Shown here one piece after another: positions 35,495-43,502 of a stretch of DNA of 64,000 bases (within the stretch, counting starts at the first letter, position 1; each line of letters opens with the position of its first letter). Location: contig DATMDR010000032.1 in assembly GCA_035557635.1 (NCBI GenBank), positions 1 through 64,000 on the forward strand, in the 5' to 3' direction. Under the pieces are notes generated by a model. It did not search any database and was not told where the DNA came from. It saw nothing but the letters and a program-made list of their open reading frames with translations. The stretch comes from VRUE01 sp035557635. Lineage in GTDB: Bacteria > Actinomycetota > Thermoleophilia > Solirubrobacterales > 70-9. A program made the position numbers and the translations under genes.

Positions 35495-36787
35495 GTGAGC
35501 GCCATTGTTTCCATTCGCGGCCGCCAGATCGTCGACTCGCGCGGCAACCCGACGGTCGAGGCTGAAGTCGTCCTCGACTCGGGCGCCCGCGGCCTGGCCG
35601 CGGTGCCGTCGGGGGCCTCGACCGGTGAGTTCGAGGCGGTCGAGCTGCGCGACGGCGGCTCCGCCTGGGCCGGCAAGGGCGTCGCGAATGCCGTCGCCAA
35701 CGTCAACGGTGAGATCGCCGAGGCCCTGAAGGGGGCGGCCCCCGATGACCAGGCTGCGATCGACCGAGCGCTGATCGAGCTCGACGGGACGCCGAACAAG
35801 GGCCGGCTGGGCGCCAACGCGATCCTCGCGGTCTCGCTGGCGACGGCCAAGGCGGCCGCCGCTGACGGTGGCCAGCCGCTCTACCGCTACCTCGCCAATC
35901 TCTGCGGCGGCGACGGGACGACGCTGCCGGTGCCGATGATGAACGTGCTCAACGGCGGCGCCCACGCCGACAATTCGGTCGATTTCCAGGAGTTCATGGT
36001 GGTGCCGGCCGGTGCCGGCAGCTTCTCCGAGTGCCTGCGGGTGGGCACGGAGATCTTCCACGCCCTGAAGGCGAGCCTCGCCTCCAAGGGCCTTGCCACC
36101 GCGGTAGGCGACGAGGGCGGCTTCGCGCCCAACCTGGAGTCCAACGAGGCCGCGCTGGAGGCGGTCCTCGCCGGCGTCGAGGCGGCCGGCTACGAGCCCG
36201 GCACCGACGTCTTCATCGCCCTCGACCCGGCGACCAGCGAGCTCTTCGAGGGCGGCGCCTACCGGCTCGAGCACGAGGGCCGCTCGCTCTCGCCGGAGGA
36301 GATGGCCTCCTACTGGGCGGATGCCTGCGCCCGCTACCCGATCCTCTCGGTCGAGGACGGCATGGACGAGGAGGACTGGGACGGCTGGAAGCTCTTGACC
36401 GAGCGGTTGGGCGAGCAGGTGCAGCTGGTCGGCGACGACCTCTTCGTCACCAACCCGGAGCGGCTGCGGCGCGGAATCGAGGCCGGGGTGGGCAACTCGA
36501 TCCTGGTCAAGCTCAACCAAATCGGCACCCTGACCGAGACGCTGGAGGCGATCGCGATCGCTCGCGAGGCCGGCTACACGGCGGTGATCTCGCATCGTTC
36601 CGGGGAGACCGAGGACACGACGATCGCCGACCTCGCCGTCGCCACCGGCGCCGGCCAGATCAAGACCGGCGCCCCCTCCCGCTCGGACCGCGTCGCGAAG
36701 TACAACCGCCTGCTGCGAATAGAGGAGGAGCTGGGGGCGGCTGCTGAATTCCCTGGCCTGCGAGCGTTCGCGCGCACAGCTGGATGA
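35495..36787 (+). CDS. eno: Enolase
   Basis: The 430-residue glycolytic enzyme carries all enolase motifs: VDSRGNPTVEAEV, GASTGEFEAVELRD, GDEGGFAPN, SVEDGMDEEDWDGW, GDDLFVTN and SHRSGETEDTTIADLAV. It converts 2-phosphoglycerate to phosphoenolpyruvate. The GTG start is 9 nt downstream of TAGACT, with no Shine-Dalgarno. Its stop codon is followed at once by a palindromic repeat (36785-36900). Confidence 0.96.
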   Translation: MSAIVSIRGRQIVDSRGNPTVEAEVVLDSGARGLAAVPSGASTGEFEAVELRDGGSAWAGKGVANAVANVNGEIAEALKGAAPDDQAAIDRALIELDGTPNKGRLGANAILAVSLATAKAAAADGGQPLYRYLANLCGGDGTTLPVPMMNVLNGGAHADNSVDFQEFMVVPAGAGSFSECLRVGTEIFHALKASLASKGLATAVGDEGGFAPNLESNEAALEAVLAGVEAAGYEPGTDVFIALDPATSELFEGGAYRLEHEGRSLSPEEMASYWADACARYPILSVEDGMDEEDWDGWKLLTERLGEQVQLVGDDLFVTNPERLRRGIEAGVGNSILVKLNQIGTLTETLEAIAIAREAGYTAVISHRSGETEDTTIADLAVATGAGQIKTGAPSRSDRVAKYNRLLRIEEELGAAAEFPGLRAFARTAG

Positions 36788-36900
36788 CGCGCATGGCGCG
36801 GCGCATATCGGCGTCCTCGGTCGGTCGTTTCGGTCACGCACTAAATGTGCGCTCCCTTCATCGGCCGCCCTGCGTCCTTGATCTGCTTGGCCATGCACGC
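36785..36900. repeat. Palindromic repeat family 2, copy B
   Basis: Outer arms GCATGGC and GCCATGC pair, though they differ from the arms of copy A at 18075. The interior shares a 21-nt identical block (36868-36888) and CGTCCTCGGTCG with copy A. Both copies begin at the stop codon of the preceding gene, which suggests a 3'-end element. Confidence 0.55.
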
Positions 36901-36960
36901 CCCCAGCCGCACGCTTGCGTTCAGTGAAGGAATGCGGGGCCCGGCCGCGTAGGAGGAGGC

Positions 36961-37332
36961 GTGGCCGCACGCGCCCACGCCCTCAGAACGCCCGCTCAGC
37001 GCACCAGGCGCCGGCCGGCGGCTCGCCGCAGGCCCGCAGCGCGGCGGGGCGCCAGCCGCATCCAGTGGGACCGAGTGGGCCGGGTGGCGCTGACTCTCGT
37101 CCTCGCGGCGGTTCTCTACTCGTACCTGAACCCGGCAATCGACTTCGTCAAGACCTACACGGCGACGACCGCGGCGAAAGCCGAACTGCACGAGCTGCTG
37201 GACGAAAACAAGCGCCTCCACTACAGCGTCCAGCACGCGGACGATCCCGTCTTCCTCGCCGGCAAGGCCCGGGCCCAGGGCATGGTGGCCGAAGGCGAGC
37301 GGCCGCTGACGGTCAGCGGCCTCAACCGCTGA
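36961..37332 (+). CDS. FtsB/DivIC-type septum formation protein
   Basis: The 123-residue protein has a long basic Arg/Ala-rich N-terminus, one membrane span (VALTLVLAAVLYSYLNPAI), a coiled coil (TTAAKAELHELLDENKRLH) and the short FtsB-type tail DDPVFLAGKARAQGMVAEGE. Such proteins bridge FtsQ and FtsL at the division site. The location after eno is conserved in actinobacteria. Start GTG at 36961. Confidence 0.85.
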   Translation: MAARAHALRTPAQRTRRRPAARRRPAARRGASRIQWDRVGRVALTLVLAAVLYSYLNPAIDFVKTYTATTAAKAELHELLDENKRLHYSVQHADDPVFLAGKARAQGMVAEGERPLTVSGLNR

Positions 37333-37353
37333 CCTTCTCCCGGAGCTAATCCG

Positions 37354-39669
37354 GTGGTTAGCGCCGGCTCCTACATCCTCAGCGCCCTGGCCCTGGCGGC
37401 TGTAGCGCTATCGCTGGGCTTCTCGGCGTTCCGGCTGCGACAGAGGCTCCTGCCGGCTTGGAATGGCGCCCCTGCTCGTCTAGTAGAGGCGGTCACAGGG
37501 ATCGCACTGGTCATATGGCTGGCTGAGCTGCTTGGGATCTTCGGCCTCCTCTATGCGTGGACCCTCGTCGCTGCGTCGCTGGTGGTCGCCGCAGTCATGG
37601 CGCTCCTGCCGGCGGGTCCTGTCGCCGCAGGGGACCCACCGCCCCTTCCGGTAGCTAAAGCTTCCTCAGGGGCGGTACCCCCTACGGCGCCACCCGCCGG
37701 CCCGAGCACGCTCATCTGGCTGATCACGGTGGGCGTAGTCGCGCTCGTGTTCGCGCACTGGGGACTGACGGCGAAGGACGCGCTGGACAGAGGGATCTTT
37801 AACTTCGACTCCCTCTGGTACCACATGCCGTTCGCAGTGGAAATGGCTCACAGCCACTCGGTTACGGGGTTCCACTACACGGAGACAGTTTTCACGAATT
37901 GGCTGTACCCGCAGAACTCCGAGCTGCTGCATGCGGTCGGGATTCTGCTCACCGAGCGGGACACGCTGTCGTTGTTCATCAATTTTGGCTTCCTGGGGAT
38001 CGCTTTCCTAGCCGCCTGGTGCATCGGGAGGCCTCACGGGCGCGGTCACCTCACGGTCGTAGCCGCTGCTGTTCTCCTCGAGTGCCACACGCTGGTCGTG
38101 AGAGAGCCGGGAGCAGCTAAGAACGATGTCGTCGCTGCGGCCTTGTTGCTGGCGGCGGTGGCGATCCTGGTCACTGCTGCGCATCTTCCGCGGGTGGCGC
38201 GGGGGAGGGGGGTCGAGGACGTAGACCTCGCCCGCAGGCCCCCCTCCCCCGCGACAGGACCCGCGGCCGATCCGTTTGCGCTGGCAGCGGCGGGCCTCAC
38301 AGTCGGTTTGGCCGTGGGCACGAAGTCCACCGCGCTGGCGATGGCCGCAGCGCTGACCGTGGCGGTCGTGGTCCTGGCGCCTGTCGGAAGGCGGTGGGCG
38401 GCTGCGGCCTGGTGGTTCCTGCCGGCTCTGGCCGGTGGCGGCTTCTGGTACCTGCGCAACCTGATCGCCACCGGCAACCCTCTGCCGCAGCTCGAGAGCA
38501 TCGGCCAGATCTCGCTCCCCCACCCGGAGCAACTGCAGACCGGGCGCCCTGACTTCTCGATCGTCCACTACGCAACCGACACTGCCGTCTGGCGCGAGTA
38601 CTTCGGGCCCGGCCTCGACCAGGCGTTCGGGGCTCTCTGGCCGCTGGTCGTCGCCGCCGCGATCGCTGGTGGCCTCATATCCCTCGTCTGGGGCCGCGAG
38701 CGGGTGCTGCGGTGGATGGGCGCCGTCGCCCTGTTCGCGATGGTCGCCTACCTCTTCACGCCACTCAGCGCCGCAGGAGCCGAGGGCGCCCCAACCGGCT
38801 TCGGGATCAACATCCGCTACGCGATCCCCGCTCTGCTGCTCGGCATCGTGCTGCTGCCGCTGGGCCGGATCTTCGACGGGGAGCGGCGGCAGTGGGCGCT
38901 GTTCGGCGCTCTCCTCCTCGTGCTCCTGCTGACCAACCGTGCCGACGCCGTCCTGCGCGACCCCGACCGCCTCTTCGCAATCGGCCTGGCGCTGCTGCTC
39001 GTCGTGATCCCTGCGCTTATTGTCCGTCTGTCGGCGGGTGGCGCCGTAGGGGGTACCGCCCCTGAGGAAGCTTTAGCTACCGGCGGAAGGGGCGGTGGGT
39101 CCCCTGCGGTGACAGGACCCGCCGCCTTTGCCGTACTTGCGCTGGCAATCCTCGCGATCGGCTACCCGGTCCAGCGCGACTATCTGGAGGAACGCTTCGC
39201 CAACCGGAATCCCGAAACGGCGATCCCCAGCTTCGACCTCGACTCGGCCTACCGCTGGGCCCGCGACGTCGAGGACTCCCGCATCGGCCTAGCCGGAACC
39301 ACGGCGGGCTTCCTCCAGTACGGCCTCTACGGCACTGAGCTCTCCAACCGCGTCCGCTACATGGGCGCGAAGGGCCCGCACGGCTCTTTCAACGCGATCC
39401 CCACCTGCGCCGAGTTCCGCACCGCCGTCAACGACGCCGATCTCGACTACCTGGTCACCGCCCCCTTCCTCAACTTCCTCCAGCCCTCAGAGCCGATCTC
39501 TTCGCCCGAGTCCACCTGGCTACGCGGCGAGGACGCAGTGGCTCCGATCAAGCGCACCGGCTCGGTCATCGCTTGGAGGGTCCGCGGCGACCTCGACCCC
39601 TCAGCCTGCGATCGGCGGAATGCGCCGCTCCGCCGAGTCCCTGACACGCCAGAGAGCCAATCTCAGTAG
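37354..39669 (+). CDS. Large polytopic membrane protein, GT-C glycosyltransferase-like, carrying three in-frame palindromic inserts
   Basis: The 771-residue protein has about a dozen membrane spans. A lumenal loop after the early spans (FDSLWYHMPFAVEMAHSHSVTGF) resembles the Asp-containing first loop of GT39/ArnT-type lipid-linked sugar transferases. Three stretches with low-complexity Gly/Pro/Ala sequence coincide with palindromic DNA repeats: residues about 86-116, 279-305 and 560-590. All keep the frame. The C-terminus ends ESQSQ inside another palindrome. The catalytic role is inferred; a transport or polymer-assembly role is possible. Confidence 0.7.
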   Translation: MVSAGSYILSALALAAVALSLGFSAFRLRQRLLPAWNGAPARLVEAVTGIALVIWLAELLGIFGLLYAWTLVAASLVVAAVMALLPAGPVAAGDPPPLPVAKASSGAVPPTAPPAGPSTLIWLITVGVVALVFAHWGLTAKDALDRGIFNFDSLWYHMPFAVEMAHSHSVTGFHYTETVFTNWLYPQNSELLHAVGILLTERDTLSLFINFGFLGIAFLAAWCIGRPHGRGHLTVVAAAVLLECHTLVVREPGAAKNDVVAAALLLAAVAILVTAAHLPRVARGRGVEDVDLARRPPSPATGPAADPFALAAAGLTVGLAVGTKSTALAMAAALTVAVVVLAPVGRRWAAAAWWFLPALAGGGFWYLRNLIATGNPLPQLESIGQISLPHPEQLQTGRPDFSIVHYATDTAVWREYFGPGLDQAFGALWPLVVAAAIAGGLISLVWGRERVLRWMGAVALFAMVAYLFTPLSAAGAEGAPTGFGINIRYAIPALLLGIVLLPLGRIFDGERRQWALFGALLLVLLLTNRADAVLRDPDRLFAIGLALLLVVIPALIVRLSAGGAVGGTAPEEALATGGRGGGSPAVTGPAAFAVLALAILAIGYPVQRDYLEERFANRNPETAIPSFDLDSAYRWARDVEDSRIGLAGTTAGFLQYGLYGTELSNRVRYMGAKGPHGSFNAIPTCAEFRTAVNDADLDYLVTAPFLNFLQPSEPISSPESTWLRGEDAVAPIKRTGSVIAWRVRGDLDPSACDRRNAPLRRVPDTPESQSQ
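37608..37701 (-). repeat. Palindromic repeat family 1, copy 2 (in-frame, inverted)
   Basis: This copy is in the opposite orientation to copy 1. Its outer arms are GCCGGCGGGT and ACCCGCCGGC, and the inner stem is as in copy 1. It is translated as a loop containing PPPLPVAKASSGAVPP in the GT-C-like protein. Confidence 0.8.
38188..38266 (+). repeat. Palindromic repeat family 1, copy 3 (in-frame, variant stem)
   Basis: The conserved ends (CCGCGGGTGGCGC and GCGACAGGACCCGCGG) enclose a different inner stem, GCGGGGGAGGGGGG with CCCCCCTCCCCCGC, which pairs perfectly. Sequence changed but pairing was kept. It is translated as VARGRGVEDVDLARRPPSP. Confidence 0.75.
39033..39123 (+). repeat. Palindromic repeat family 1, copy 4 (in-frame)
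   Basis: Arms GGCGGGT and ACCCGCC, with inner stem and loop nearly identical to copy 1 plus an extra CGG in the loop and one C-to-T change (G-T pair). It is translated as GGAVGGTAPEEALATGGRGG in the GT-C-like protein. Confidence 0.8.
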
Positions 39670-39765
39670 GCCGAAGCGTCTTCTACTTTTTCGGCCGCAA
39701 GGTCTGCGGCAGTCACAAGCGCTCTCCGAAAAAGTTAAGCGGAGCGCCTACTGAGATTGGCTCTC
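39652..39765. repeat. Palindromic repeat family 3, copy A, with stop codons of two convergent genes
   Basis: A 20-bp perfect inverted repeat (39652-39671 with 39746-39765) encloses CGTCTTCTACTTTTTCGG, an inner CCGCA-AGGTC-TGCGG hairpin and CCGAAAAAGTTAAGCGG. Each arm encodes ESQSQ-stop for the gene reading into it, so two unrelated convergent genes have identical C-termini. It probably acts as a bidirectional terminator or 3'-end structure. Copy B is at 41250-41362. Confidence 0.8.
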
Positions 39766-40353
39766 AGCATCTGAGTCGGCGGGCTCGCCGGGCCGACGGA
39801 TCACGATCTGATCGGCCTCGATCCGCACCGTGACCTCACGTTTCCCCGCCCAGTTCTCGGCGTAGACGGGGTTGTCGGCGACCGAGGGGTCGAGCCAGAG
39901 GCCGTAGCCGTCGGTCTCGCCGTGGTCGAAGGTCGCCTCAAGCTCTTTGCCGCGACCGCGTCCGCGTCCGCGTCCACCGCGTCGCCGCCTGCGACGCGGG
40001 CGACCCTCGCCGCCAGGCTCTCCGCGCTCGCGACTGGGGGGCTCGTCACCGCCTTCGTCGTCCTCGTCCTCATCCTGGCTCTCCTCGGCCTCATCCTCGT
40101 CTGGAGCGGCTTCGGCTTCCTGCTCGGCTTCCTCAGCCGCGGCGGCCTCGATCTCGGCCTCGATCTCGTCGCGGAGATCGACTTCCGGCGATCCCGCGTC
40201 CTCCTCGTCGGGAGTGAAGCCGTGCTGGCTGCGGAACTCGCGCAGCTCGGAGGCGCTGACTTCGAGCTGGTGGGCGATCCAGGCGTCGGTCCTGCCCTGG
40301 CGCACCCAGGCGCGGATCTGGTTTAGCTGTGGCTTCAGTGAGCGTCGTGCCAT
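39748..40353 (-). CDS. HTH, acidic and Arg/Gly-rich protein of unknown function
   Basis: The 201-residue protein has an N-terminal HTH-like segment (LNQIRAWVRQGRTDAWIAHQ), then a long acidic stretch (about 50-105). An Arg/Gly-rich region (RRRRRRGGRGRGRGRG) follows, and a compact C-terminal beta domain ends TVRIEADQIVIRR. The Arg/Gly part suggests nucleic-acid binding. No family recognised. The C-terminus ESQSQ comes from the palindrome it shares with the convergent gene. Confidence 0.7.
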   Translation of the reverse strand: MARRSLKPQLNQIRAWVRQGRTDAWIAHQLEVSASELREFRSQHGFTPDEEDAGSPEVDLRDEIEAEIEAAAAEEAEQEAEAAPDEDEAEESQDEDEDDEGGDEPPSRERGEPGGEGRPRRRRRRGGRGRGRGRGKELEATFDHGETDGYGLWLDPSVADNPVYAENWAGKREVTVRIEADQIVIRRPGEPADSDAESQSQ

Positions 40354-40394
40354 CGGCGGGCGAGTCTATTCAACCGGAGCGGGGGATGGACTCT

Positions 40395-40634
40395 CTAGTC
40401 CATCAGGAAGGCGAGTGCCTCGAACATGGTGACGACGACGACGATCACCGTGACGGTGAGGCAGACGGCGAGAACGCTGAAGCGAACCTTGCCCTCCTGC
40501 TCGACGCGGACGATCCGCCGCTCTCGCGAACGGTTGGCGGCGCGGCGGCGCAGCTGCTCGCGGCGGCGACGCTCGAGGACGGTCTCCTGCTCGAAGGCCG
40601 TCTCGAACTGGGAGATGCTTTGACGCATTCGCAT
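40395..40634 (-). CDS. Small basic single-span membrane protein
   Basis: The 79-residue frame starts MRMRQSISQFETAFEQE, has a very basic helix (LERRRREQLRRRAANRSRERR) and a C-terminal membrane span (FSVLAVCLTVTVIVVVVTMF). No family recognised. It sits between the HTH/RG protein gene and the nuclease gene on the same strand. Confidence 0.6.
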   Translation of the reverse strand: MRMRQSISQFETAFEQETVLERRRREQLRRRAANRSRERRIVRVEQEGKVRFSVLAVCLTVTVIVVVVTMFEALAFLMD

Positions 40635-40720
40635 AGAGGGTGGCCCGGAGGCCGCGGCGCACCGTAGCAAAGGGGCGCAAGGGCTTGTGCAGAAGAGATG
40701 TGCGGATCGTTACGAGATGC

Positions 40721-41221
40721 TCACGGCGAGCAGGCGCCCCAGAGCCCGCGCCCGGCTCGGGACGCCGCGAGCTCCAGCCGCCGCAGGCGCGGGGCGAAGC
40801 GGTCGTTGGGTGGGATCGTCAGCGTGCGCGCGAGGCCCCGGCGGACGAGAGTCGCGTTGACGAAGAGGCCGTCGAGATAGGCATAGGCGAGCAGCCGGTC
40901 GTAGGGGTCGCGCCGCTCGGCGCCGAACACCAGCCTCACCCGCCGGCCCTCGAGCAGGGCGTGGGCGAAGCGGGAGGCCTGGGGGCCGAAGCACTGGACC
41001 GGCTCTCCCGGCTTCACCGTCTCCGGGGTGTCGACCCCGATCAGCCGCACGTCCTCCACCTCGCCGTCGATCCGCGCCTCGACCGTGTCGCCATCGACCA
41101 CCCGGGTCACCAGCGCCGTCACCGACGCCGATCCCGGGTCCTCACCGCCTTCCCAAGGCCGCAGCACGACAAGCGCTACGACCACGAGAAGCGCCACGCT
41201 GCCGACAGCACCCCCTCTCAC
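40721..41221 (-). CDS. Thermonuclease (SNase) family nuclease, exported or membrane-anchored
   Basis: The 166-residue protein has an N-terminal hydrophobic signal/anchor (SVALLVVVALVVLRPW). The staphylococcal-nuclease core carries catalytic residues in VVDGDTVEARI, VRLIGVDTPET and ERRDPYDRLLAYAY (Asp, Arg, Asp, Glu, Arg). It degrades DNA or RNA with calcium outside the membrane. Confidence 0.88.
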   Translation of the reverse strand: MRGGAVGSVALLVVVALVVLRPWEGGEDPGSASVTALVTRVVDGDTVEARIDGEVEDVRLIGVDTPETVKPGEPVQCFGPQASRFAHALLEGRRVRLVFGAERRDPYDRLLAYAYLDGLFVNATLVRRGLARTLTIPPNDRFAPRLRRLELAASRAGRGLWGACSP

Positions 41222-41249
41222 GACCTGGAGCCCGTCAGCGCGCTGTTGA

Positions 41250-41362
41250 GGGGCAATCCCGGCAGGGGTGGAACGTCTTGTACTTTCTCGCCACCTCGTA
41301 TCTCGGACGGCCGCTTCCGCTCCACCGAGAAAGTTAAGTGGAACCCCTGCCGGGATTGCCCC
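41250..41362. repeat. Palindromic repeat family 3, copy B
   Basis: The 20-bp arms (41250-41269, 41343-41362) pair perfectly but differ from those of copy A at many positions, each with the compensating change. Interior blocks CGTCTTGTACTTTCTCG and CGAGAAAGTTAAGTGG correspond to copy A, also with paired changes. It lies 1 nt downstream of the aldolase stop and upstream of the nuclease start (both minus strand). Confidence 0.78.
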
Positions 41363-41363
41363 C

Positions 41364-42284
41364 CTAAGGAATCCGCCTGACGTTCGCCAGCAGCGTCTCC
41401 TTGATCTGGGCGACGATCTCGACGGCGTCGTTCCACTCGCGCTGCCAGACGTTGCGACCGAAGATGACGCCGGAGCCGCCCGCTTCCATGATGTCGCTGG
41501 TGTTCTGCAGGACTACCTCGTCGTCGACTTTCGAGCCGCCGGAGAGGACGACCAGCGAGCGGCCGGCCGACTCGACGCACTGGCGGATCGCCTCGGCCTG
41601 GTCGACTTCCATCTCGTTGTAGGGGGCGGGGGCGTCCTTGTCCTTGCCCGAGTCGATCTTCGGCATGTTGAGCTTGACCACGTCGGCGCCCATCTCCATC
41701 GCCATCCGCGCCGCATAGTCGATCGCGTAGAAGGAGTTGGCGCCGCCCTTGGCGTCGATCGCTTCGCCGCGCGGATAGGACCAGACGATCAGCGGCATCC
41801 CGAAGCGGTCGCAATCCTCGCGCACCCCGCGTAGCTGCGCGAGGTCTTCGTCCTGGCGCGGTGAGCCGACGTAGAGCGTGTAGCCGACCGCATCGGCGCC
41901 GAGCCGTACCGCGTCCTCGACGCTGGCGTTGCAGCTCGAGAACGACTTGGCGGAGGAGGGGACATCGGTCTTGCCGTTGACCTTGAGGATCAGCGGCACC
42001 TGGCCGGCGTAGTCGGGGTAGTACTTCTCGGCCATCCCGATCTGGCAGGCGAGGGCGGAGTAGCCCGCCTCGGCGGCGAGCCGAAACTGGTAGTCCGGGT
42101 CCTTCGAGGCGGGGTTGGGGAAGAAGTCGCGTGGACCGTGCTCGATGCCCTGGTCGATCGGCAACAGCATCAGCGTGCCGTTGCCCGGCCCGAACTCGAA
42201 CAGCAGCCTCCGCAGGCGGGTGCGTTTGCCCGGGGAAAGGGTTGCCAGCAGCGATTTCTGCTCGGTCAGGCTGTTCAACTCCAC
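41364..42284 (-). CDS. Class I fructose-bisphosphate aldolase (DhnA/FbaB type)
   Basis: The 306-residue protein has DQGIEHGPRDFFPNP, YPRGEAIDAKGG, the Schiff-base region VVKLNMPKIDSG and GGSKVDDEVVL followed by GVIFGRNVWQR, the archaeal/DhnA class I aldolase pattern. It cleaves fructose-1,6-bisphosphate in glycolysis/gluconeogenesis. The GTG at 42284 is chosen because AGGAGG lies 7 nt upstream; a longer frame upstream lacks support. Confidence 0.88.
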   Translation of the reverse strand: MELNSLTEQKSLLATLSPGKRTRLRRLLFEFGPGNGTLMLLPIDQGIEHGPRDFFPNPASKDPDYQFRLAAEAGYSALACQIGMAEKYYPDYAGQVPLILKVNGKTDVPSSAKSFSSCNASVEDAVRLGADAVGYTLYVGSPRQDEDLAQLRGVREDCDRFGMPLIVWSYPRGEAIDAKGGANSFYAIDYAARMAMEMGADVVKLNMPKIDSGKDKDAPAPYNEMEVDQAEAIRQCVESAGRSLVVLSGGSKVDDEVVLQNTSDIMEAGGSGVIFGRNVWQREWNDAVEIVAQIKETLLANVRRIP

Positions 42285-42386
42285 GCTGATTCCTCCTAGT
42301 GGTCCACGAAAGACGGGTGTCCCGCAGTATGCCACCGGGGCGGGCCCGGAGGGGCCTCGCGGGCGGGCGGCTATCCTCGATTGACC

Positions 42387-43148
42387 GTGAGCGAGACCGA
42401 GCTCAGCGTCATCTGCAAGAACTGCGGTTCCGAGGTCAGCCCTTACGTGACGGAGTGCCCGTACTGCGGCGCTCGCCTACGCAAGCGGGCGCCGAAGCTC
42501 GAGCGCCGCGGCGACGCGCTCGAGGCGAAGGCAAGCCGCCGCCGCAAGCCGCTCAAGGTCCGGCTCAGGCGCGGCGGCGGGGCAGGGCCCGCCCGTCCCT
42601 ACGTGACCTTCGCCGCGATTCTCGCCTCGGCTGTCCTGCTGCTCGTCTACGAGGCGAGCGGCGATTCGCTCAGCGCCTTCGGTGGCCTGATCGTGCCGCT
42701 CGACGACGAGTGGTGGCGGGTCCTGACGGCTCCCTTCGCCTATGCGGACGTCGGCTACCTGTTCGTGGTCGCGATCGGACTGGCGCTCTTCGCGCTGCCG
42801 CTGGAGCGCCGCCTCGGCACGCCGGCGACCGCGCTCCTGCTCCTCGCCTCCGGCTCGCTGGGAATGCTGGCGGCGAGCGGGATCGCCGACGCGCAGGACG
42901 ACTTCGAGGTGATCGCCGGCGGCAACGGGATGGCGCTCGCCGCGCTCGCCGCCTGGTTCGCGATCCGGCGCGCGGAAGTCCGCCGCTCGATCGAGCACGA
43001 GTACGACATGGTCGGGGTCGTGGTCGCCGCGGCCGTGCTGCTGGCGCTGCCGGTCTTCGAGTCGACCGCGAACGTCTTCGCGGGGCTGGTCGGCGGCCTC
43101 GTCGGCGGGCTCTGCGGCTTCGCCGCCGCGCTGCGCCCCGGCGAGTAG
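42387..43148 (+). CDS. Zinc-ribbon rhomboid-like protein lacking the catalytic serine
   Basis: The 253-residue protein has an N-terminal zinc ribbon (CKNCGSEVSPYVTECPYCG), a basic linker and six membrane spans of the rhomboid fold. The catalytic GxSG is GGNGMALA here and the last-span His is absent (STANVFAGLVGG), so it is probably an inactive pseudoprotease that binds membrane clients. The GTG start is 9 nt after TATCCT; an in-frame TTG 6 nt earlier is possible. Confidence 0.7.
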   Translation: MSETELSVICKNCGSEVSPYVTECPYCGARLRKRAPKLERRGDALEAKASRRRKPLKVRLRRGGGAGPARPYVTFAAILASAVLLLVYEASGDSLSAFGGLIVPLDDEWWRVLTAPFAYADVGYLFVVAIGLALFALPLERRLGTPATALLLLASGSLGMLAASGIADAQDDFEVIAGGNGMALAALAAWFAIRRAEVRRSIEHEYDMVGVVVAAAVLLALPVFESTANVFAGLVGGLVGGLCGFAAALRPGE

Positions 43149-43175
43149 CGGCAGGCCTTAGGCTGGCCGCCAGCG

Positions 43176-43502
43176 ATGATTTCCGACGAGAAGCTGGAGG
43201 CCGCGATCGAGCGGCTGAGCGACGTGGAGCGCTTCGCCGAGGCGGAGCAGATTGTCACCCGCGCCGCCCCGCAGCTGCAGCGGGTGCTCGCCTCGGCGCT
43301 GGCCGAGGGCGGCTGGTTCGGGGAGTCGCACGAGGCGGAGACCCTGAAGGCGGCCACCGTCCCCGACCCGGACGCGCGGATTGCCGCGGTGCGCACGCTG
43401 CTCGCCGAGGAGGCGAGGATGGGAATGATGGTTGGAGTCGCGGTCGGCTGGGCACTGCGTGAGGAGACCGCGGCGGCGGAAGAGTCGAAAGAGGAGAACT
43501 GA
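43176..43502 (+). CDS. Unknown small helical protein
   Basis: The 108-residue mainly helical protein (LEAAIERLSDVERFAEAEQI ... LLAEEARMGMMVGVAVGWAL) has a Glu-rich tail. No family recognised. Its TGA overlaps the ATG of the metallo-beta-lactamase-fold hydrolase by one base, which suggests coupling with it. Confidence 0.65.
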   Translation: MISDEKLEAAIERLSDVERFAEAEQIVTRAAPQLQRVLASALAEGGWFGESHEAETLKAATVPDPDARIAAVRTLLAEEARMGMMVGVAVGWALREETAAAEESKEEN

